Shown here piece by piece: positions 30,031 to 32,916 of a DNA stretch of 32,916 bases. Position numbers and translations under genes: made by a program. The notes under the pieces were generated by a model that ran no database searches, was not told the DNA's origin, and saw only the letters and a program-made list of their open reading frames with translations. The stretch covers positions 1-32,916 of the IMG/VR virus record IMGVR_UViG_3300038469_000141. One strand, given 5' to 3'. This DNA comes from a virus. Positions within the stretch are counted from its first letter, which is position 1. Each line of letters starts with the position of its first letter.

Positions 30031-30324
30031 GTGGACGACCCCGCGACGATCGCGATCTCCGCCAGCACGTTCGCGTCGGTGATCGCGGGGTGGGCGGCGC
30101 TTCGGGTCACGGTGCGACGCCACGCGGAGGAGATCCGCGAGCTGCGGCGCGAACTCGACCGTCGGGCCGAACAGATCGCCTCGCTGCAGCGCTGGCGGGA
30201 GCGGGCCCGGGGGGCGGAGATCGCCAGGACGGCGGCGCGGCAGGCGACGCGGGACGACACGCAGCCGATCTCAATCACGTCGCCTGGGTCGGTCACCTCA
30301 GGGTATCGCCCCGACGACGACTAG
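30031..30324 (+). CDS. TM/coiled-coil protein (97 aa), possible inner spanin
   Basis: The start GTG is 6 nt after TACGAT. The N-terminus is a weak membrane-prone helix (TIAISASTFASVIAGWAAL), followed by a strong coiled coil (VRRHAEEIRELRRELDRRAE, then QIASLQRWRERARG) and a disordered tail. The topology (short N-terminal TM, periplasmic coiled coil) and position just after the endolysin fit an i-spanin. Its usual partner is an outer-membrane lipoprotein, which could be the product of 27257-27619. Its stop overlaps that of a convergent gene (CTAG). The assignment rests on topology and context. Confidence 0.6.
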   Translation: MDDPATIAISASTFASVIAGWAALRVTVRRHAEEIRELRRELDRRAEQIASLQRWRERARGAEIARTAARQATRDDTQPISITSPGSVTSGYRPDDD

Positions 30325-30545
30325 CGACGTGGTCCGACCTGCTCGCGGCCCTCGCCTTCGGCACCGCGTTGGGCCTGCTCGCCTGGACCGTTGTCCGGGT
30401 GCTGCTGCGATGAGTGCCAAAAGCCGTCGTGGCACGTGGCGAGGTGCGGTTGCCCGTCGGCAGACCACGCAGACCAGTCGCCGCGTGATGACTGGCGCCA
30501 CGTGATCGGCTGGCCGCATGCGCCGCACGACGCCGGGCGCGTCAT
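30321..30545 (-). CDS. Small zinc-ribbon-like protein (74 aa)
   Basis: ATG at 30545 makes an ATGA overlap with the pentapeptide gene stop, fixing the start. Residues 7-10 are CGAC (two Cys separated by GA), then GQPITWRQSSRGDWSAWSAD and ATCH about 25 residues on: one CxxC plus Cys-His. Small phage proteins of this kind are common and of unknown function. The C-terminal 30 residues are Gln/Glu/Gly-rich and probably disordered. The stop (30321-30323) overlaps the convergent gene's stop. Probably zinc-binding; no further role can be named. Confidence 0.6.
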   Translation of the reverse strand: MTRPASCGACGQPITWRQSSRGDWSAWSADGQPHLATCHDGFWHSSQQHPDNGPGEQAQRGAEGEGREQVGPRR

Positions 30546-31498
30546 AGCTTGCATCTCTCCCTCAAGATCCGTTCCATCAACACGTACGCCGGCGGCGGAT
30601 CGCCGCAGCGCCATAGGTGTTGCTTCTCGGTGAAGTTCACTGCACGCTGAAAATACTTGCCTTCGTACGGACATGGCCCGCCGCTCGCCCACGCATCGAA
30701 GGCCATCGGATCGTCGTGGCAAAACGCGTCGAACAACATCGCGTCGCGAGTCAGATCGTCGGATAGCTCGCCCCAGATCGCCAACAGGACCATTGTCGGC
30801 GCGGGCCATTTGGTATCGGTGATAGTGGCGCCGCGGAGGTTGGCGCCGCTGAGATTGGCGCTGCTGAGGCTGGCGCCGGTGAGGTTGGCTTCGCGGAGGT
30901 CGGCACCGCTGAGGTTGGTGCGGTAGAGGTTGGCGCCGCGGAGGTTGGCGCCGCTGAGGTCGGCGCTGCTGAGGTTGGCGTCGACGAGGTGGGCGCCGCG
31001 GAGGTCGGCACCGCTGAGGTTGGTGCGGTAGAGGTTGGTGCGGTAGAGGTTGGCGCCGCTGAGATTGGCGCTGCTGAGGTTGGCGCTGCTGAGGTTGGCG
31101 TCGACGAGGTCGACGCGGGCGAGGTTGGTGCGGTAGAGGTTGGCTTCGCGGAGGTCGGCACCGCGGAGGTCGGCGTCGACGAGGCTGGCGCTGGTGAGGT
31201 TGGCTTCGCTGAGGCTGGCGCCGGTGAGGTTGGCGCAGCGCAGGTTGGCGCCACTGAGGGTGGCGCCAAATAGGCTGGCGCCGCTAAGGTTGGCACCTCT
31301 GAGTTTGGCGCAGCTAAACTTGGCCCCGTCGAGGCTGGCGCGGCATAGATTGGCACCGTCGAGGTTGGCACCGTCGAGGTTGGCACCGTCGAGGCTGACG
31401 CCGCTGAGATTGGCCCCGCGGAGGTTGGCGCGCTGGCCACCCGGCTCGCCACGGCGCCACCTCCCGTGCAGGCGTAGTGTCTCTGCGAGATCTGTCAT
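30542..31498 (-). CDS. Pentapeptide-repeat protein with long repeat region (318 aa)
   Basis: ATG at 31498 overlaps the neighbouring gene's stop (ATGA). Residues about 22-227 consist of some 41 pentapeptides of the A-(N/D/S)-L-x-x type ([20 protein letters not shown]). They form a right-handed quadrilateral beta helix, as in Qnr/MfpA, which mimic DNA. Residues 227-318 are a C-terminal domain ([60 protein letters not shown]), also found in the next gene. The repeat count is large; many family members have fewer. No enzymatic motif is visible. Possible roles are DNA mimicry, counter-defence or scaffolding; this is inference. Confidence 0.85.
   Translation of the reverse strand: MTDLAETLRLHGRWRRGEPGGQRANLRGANLSGVSLDGANLDGANLDGANLCRASLDGAKFSCAKLRGANLSGASLFGATLSGANLRCANLTGASLSEANLTSASLVDADLRGADLREANLYRTNLARVDLVDANLSSANLSSANLSGANLYRTNLYRTNLSGADLRGAHLVDANLSSADLSGANLRGANLYRTNLSGADLREANLTGASLSSANLSGANLRGATITDTKWPAPTMVLLAIWGELSDDLTRDAMLFDAFCHDDPMAFDAWASGGPCPYEGKYFQRAVNFTEKQHLWRCGDPPPAYVLMERILRERCKL
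30818..31435 (-). repeat. Tandem ~15-bp repeat array coding pentapeptides (long copy)
   Basis: About 41 repeats of 15 bp (618 bp). On the plus strand each reads approximately GAGGTTGGCGCCGCT with variation. Sub-blocks ([14 protein letters not shown]) recur at intervals, suggesting unequal crossover and slippage. This array lies in the gene at 30542-31498. Confidence 0.85.
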
Positions 31499-32040
31499 TG
31501 CCTGCACTTCTCCCTTAGGATCCGTTCCATCAGTATGTACGCCGGAGGCGGATCGCCACAGCGCCATAGATGCCTTTTCTCGCGGAAGTTCACCGCACGC
31601 TGAAAGCGCCTGTTTGCATACGGGCACGGCCCGCCGCTCGCCCATGCGTCGAAAACCATCGGATCGTCGTGGCAAAACGCGTCGAACAACATCGCGTCGC
31701 GCGTCAGATCGTCGGATAGCGCGCCCCACTCCGCCAGCAGGACCATCGTCGGAGATGGCCAGCTGGTGTTGGCAATCCTTGCGTCACCGAGGTTGGCGCC
31801 ACTGAGGTTGGCATCGCTGAGGTTGGCACCGCTGAGGTTGGCGCAGCTGAGGTTGGCGCCACTGAGGTTGACATCGCTGAGGTTGGCACCGCTGAGGTTG
31901 GCGCAGCGCAGGTTGGCGCCACTGAGGGTGGCGCAGTGGAGGTTGGCGCAGCGGAGGTTGGCACCGCTGAGGTTGGCATCGCTGAGGTTGGCGCAGCGCA
32001 GGTTAGCGCCGGGGACGAGCTTGCTTGTGTCGATCTTCAT
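31495..32040 (-). CDS. Pentapeptide-repeat protein, short paralogue (181 aa)
   Basis: ATG at 32040 overlaps the methyltransferase stop (ATGA). Residues about 10-90 form 16 pentapeptides ([15 protein letters not shown]). Residues 91-181 are a C-terminal domain about 83% identical by eye to that of the longer paralogue ([60 protein letters not shown]). The pair arose by tandem duplication and their repeat regions then expanded or contracted independently. The C-terminal domain is probably the functional or binding unit; the repeat region is the part that varies. No function is assigned beyond the fold. Confidence 0.85.
   Translation of the reverse strand: MKIDTSKLVPGANLRCANLSDANLSGANLRCANLHCATLSGANLRCANLSGANLSDVNLSGANLSCANLSGANLSDANLSGANLGDARIANTSWPSPTMVLLAEWGALSDDLTRDAMLFDAFCHDDPMVFDAWASGGPCPYANRRFQRAVNFREKRHLWRCGDPPPAYILMERILREKCRQ
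31771..32013 (-). repeat. Tandem ~15-bp repeat array coding pentapeptides (short copy)
   Basis: About 16 repeats of 15 bp, plus-strand unit approximately GAGGTTGGCGCCACT. The units are more uniform than in the longer array (mainly [15 protein letters not shown]), which suggests recent expansion or gene conversion. The array lies in the gene at 31495-32040. Confidence 0.8.
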
Positions 32041-32615
32041 GGGCCACACACCCCGCGATCCCACCGGAGCACCGGCCAAGCCGAGAACGCGTCGCGAAAC
32101 AACGGGGCCTCGGAGCCGTAGTACAGGGCCGCGATCTCGGTGCGGTTGCCCGTCTTGATCTCCCCAGCGGCACACACGAGGCTGCCCGCGCCGTCGACGA
32201 TGTCGACCGCCGCGGGAAACGCCGCGCGCCCGAGCCACGCTACCGCGCTGGCGTAGGGCCAGACATGACGGCGCCAGTAGTCCGATCCCGGCGCCGCGGG
32301 GCAGATCGAGATCACGTGCAGGGCGTGCCGGCCGTACACGCGAAGCTGCCCCGCGATCCGCTCGGCGGTCTTGGCCGCGGCGGAATATGGACCGTTGACA
32401 AGCGCGCGCACGGGCAGCCTGTCGAGGGGCGATGTCCAGTCGATCGCGTAGGCATCCTCGCCGCGTCGTGCGTCAAAAACGTAGTTTGCCGACCACGACT
32501 GTTCGGGATCCCAAAACGGATCGAGGTCGATCTCTTTCCACATGCGGGCCACCGCGTTCATGATCTCGTCGTTCGTGAGGTAGCGGTTTTGGGGATCAAG
32601 CCATGTCGGGTTCAC
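32037..32615 (-). CDS. Phage Dam-like DNA N6-adenine methyltransferase (192 aa)
   Basis: I chose GTG at 32615 ([20 protein letters not shown]), with AAAGG 8 nt upstream and overlap with the preceding gene. The pattern matches small phage DNA adenine methylases (PF05869-like): an opening YLTNDEI helix, LDPFWDPE (31-38), a DW segment ([11 protein letters not shown]), the catalytic-type NGPYS (74-78) in place of NPPY, then [18 protein letters not shown] and a C-terminal segment. The Pro-to-Gly change in NPPY could alter activity. It probably methylates phage DNA against restriction. It lies in the leftward cluster with pentapeptide proteins. Confidence 0.75.
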   Translation of the reverse strand: MNPTWLDPQNRYLTNDEIMNAVARMWKEIDLDPFWDPEQSWSANYVFDARRGEDAYAIDWTSPLDRLPVRALVNGPYSAAAKTAERIAGQLRVYGRHALHVISICPAAPGSDYWRRHVWPYASAVAWLGRAAFPAAVDIVDGAGSLVCAAGEIKTGNRTEIAALYYGSEAPLFRDAFSAWPVLRWDRGVCGP

Positions 32616-32916
32616 CGTCGCCGCCTTTCCCCACCGCCACGTCAACGGCCTTTTGAAACCGCGAATAGAAGTTCATCACTGAGCGCCATTGGGACATCCC
32701 GGCGCGAACGGCACGGAGCGCGTCACTGACCGGCATGTCGCACAGATCGCCATAGCCCTCCGAAATGCGATCAAGCGCCACCCTTGTGCCTTCGACGATG
32801 CCCGCAGCAAACGCCGCGCTACTCGCCATGGGCAGTCCGGACGACAGGGCCTGGCGACAGAACCTCGCAAACGCCCTGTCGTCGTCCCAAGGCTGCGACA
32901 GATCGACCCCGGTGAT
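32596..32916 (-). CDS. Partial unknown protein (N-terminus beyond right edge)
   Basis: The frame is open from the right edge to the stop at 32596-32598 and encodes at least 106 residues. It begins ITGVDLSQPWDDDRAFARFC, so the real start lies outside. An internal ATG at 32829 could give a 77-aa product, but the upstream codons (QPWDDDRAFARFCRQALSSG) look like real protein. It is helical, with SNxYG-like segments (AALDRI... DLCDMPVSDALRAVRAGMSQ). It overlaps the methyltransferase start by 20 bp. Function unknown. Confidence 0.6.
   Translation of the reverse strand: MTGVDLSQPWDDDRAFARFCRQALSSGLPMASSAAFAAGIVEGTRVALDRISEGYGDLCDMPVSDALRAVRAGMSQWRSVMNFYSRFQKAVDVAVGKGGDGEPDMA

Noticed and set aside
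30410-30505. 31-codon plus-strand frame (MSAKSRRGTWRG) with ATGA overlap at 30410
   Set aside because: It lies antisense to the zinc-ribbon gene, is highly basic, and the supposed upstream gene lacks a start codon.
30751-31452. Repeat-rich minus-strand frame (APTSAAPTS) and plus-strand frame ([13 protein letters not shown])
   Set aside because: These are other frames of the 15-bp pentapeptide repeat array; the real frame has the ANLxx pattern and a conserved C-terminal domain.
30829-32020. Possible CRISPR or direct-repeat array
   Set aside because: The repeats are 15 bp, contiguous and without spacers, and encode pentapeptides.
1-32916. Window as a complete circular genome
   Set aside because: If the ends are joined, the left-edge minus gene enters the right-edge sequence in a different frame from the partial gene there, so the edges are not shown to be adjacent.

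Overview
The window is part of the genome of a tailed dsDNA bacteriophage, or a closely related prophage. GC content is high (roughly two thirds by eye), coding is dense, and 17 adjacent gene pairs overlap by exactly 4 bp at stop/start signals (ATGA, GTGA, TTGA). No tRNA, rRNA, integrase, transposase or CRISPR array is seen. The host cannot be named from the sequence; the composition suggests a high-GC host. The virion looks podovirus-like. There is a terminase, portal, scaffold, capsid, head-tail adaptor, a gp10/nozzle-like tail protein and large Ala/Gln-rich proteins of the ejection type, but no tape-measure, sheath or major tail tube gene. Both edges cut through genes, so this is not a complete genome.

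Layout: (1) 1-763, minus strand: a partial zinc-knuckle gene, a small unknown gene and a Cro/CI-type HTH regulator. (2) 821-6021, plus strand: an accessory run of small unknown genes. It includes a Cys-rich protein, a mosaic protein carrying a segment like the portal C-terminus (3428-4756), and a LexA-like winged-helix gene in the usual small-terminase position. A textbook type I hammerhead ribozyme lies in the leader of the gene at 1342. (3) 6029-26770, plus strand: the packaging and structural operon. The order is large terminase, unknown, P-loop kinase, portal, scaffold, major capsid, adaptor, a set of virion accessory proteins with repeated modules, fibre, nozzle (split by one in-frame TAA), S74-chaperone protein and two ejection-type proteins. 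(4) 26782-30324, both strands: a lysis-like region with a two-TM holin-like protein, a lipoprotein, an amidase endolysin and a TM/coiled-coil protein, interleaved with small genes. (5) 30321-32916, minus strand: a small zinc-ribbon protein, two duplicated pentapeptide-repeat proteins, a phage Dam-like methyltransferase and a partial unknown gene, consistent with a counter-defence cluster.

The most notable signals are as follows. The hammerhead ribozyme would cut 13 nt upstream of an AUG, with the Shine-Dalgarno sequence inside its stem I. Back-to-back -10 elements share one TA step at 28080-28089 and 29100-29109, each driving divergent apparently leaderless genes. A portal-like module sits inside a zinc-knuckle protein. 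The nozzle gene is split by a single UAA followed directly by AUG. Two tandem pentapeptide-repeat proteins have nearly identical C-terminal domains but very different repeat counts.
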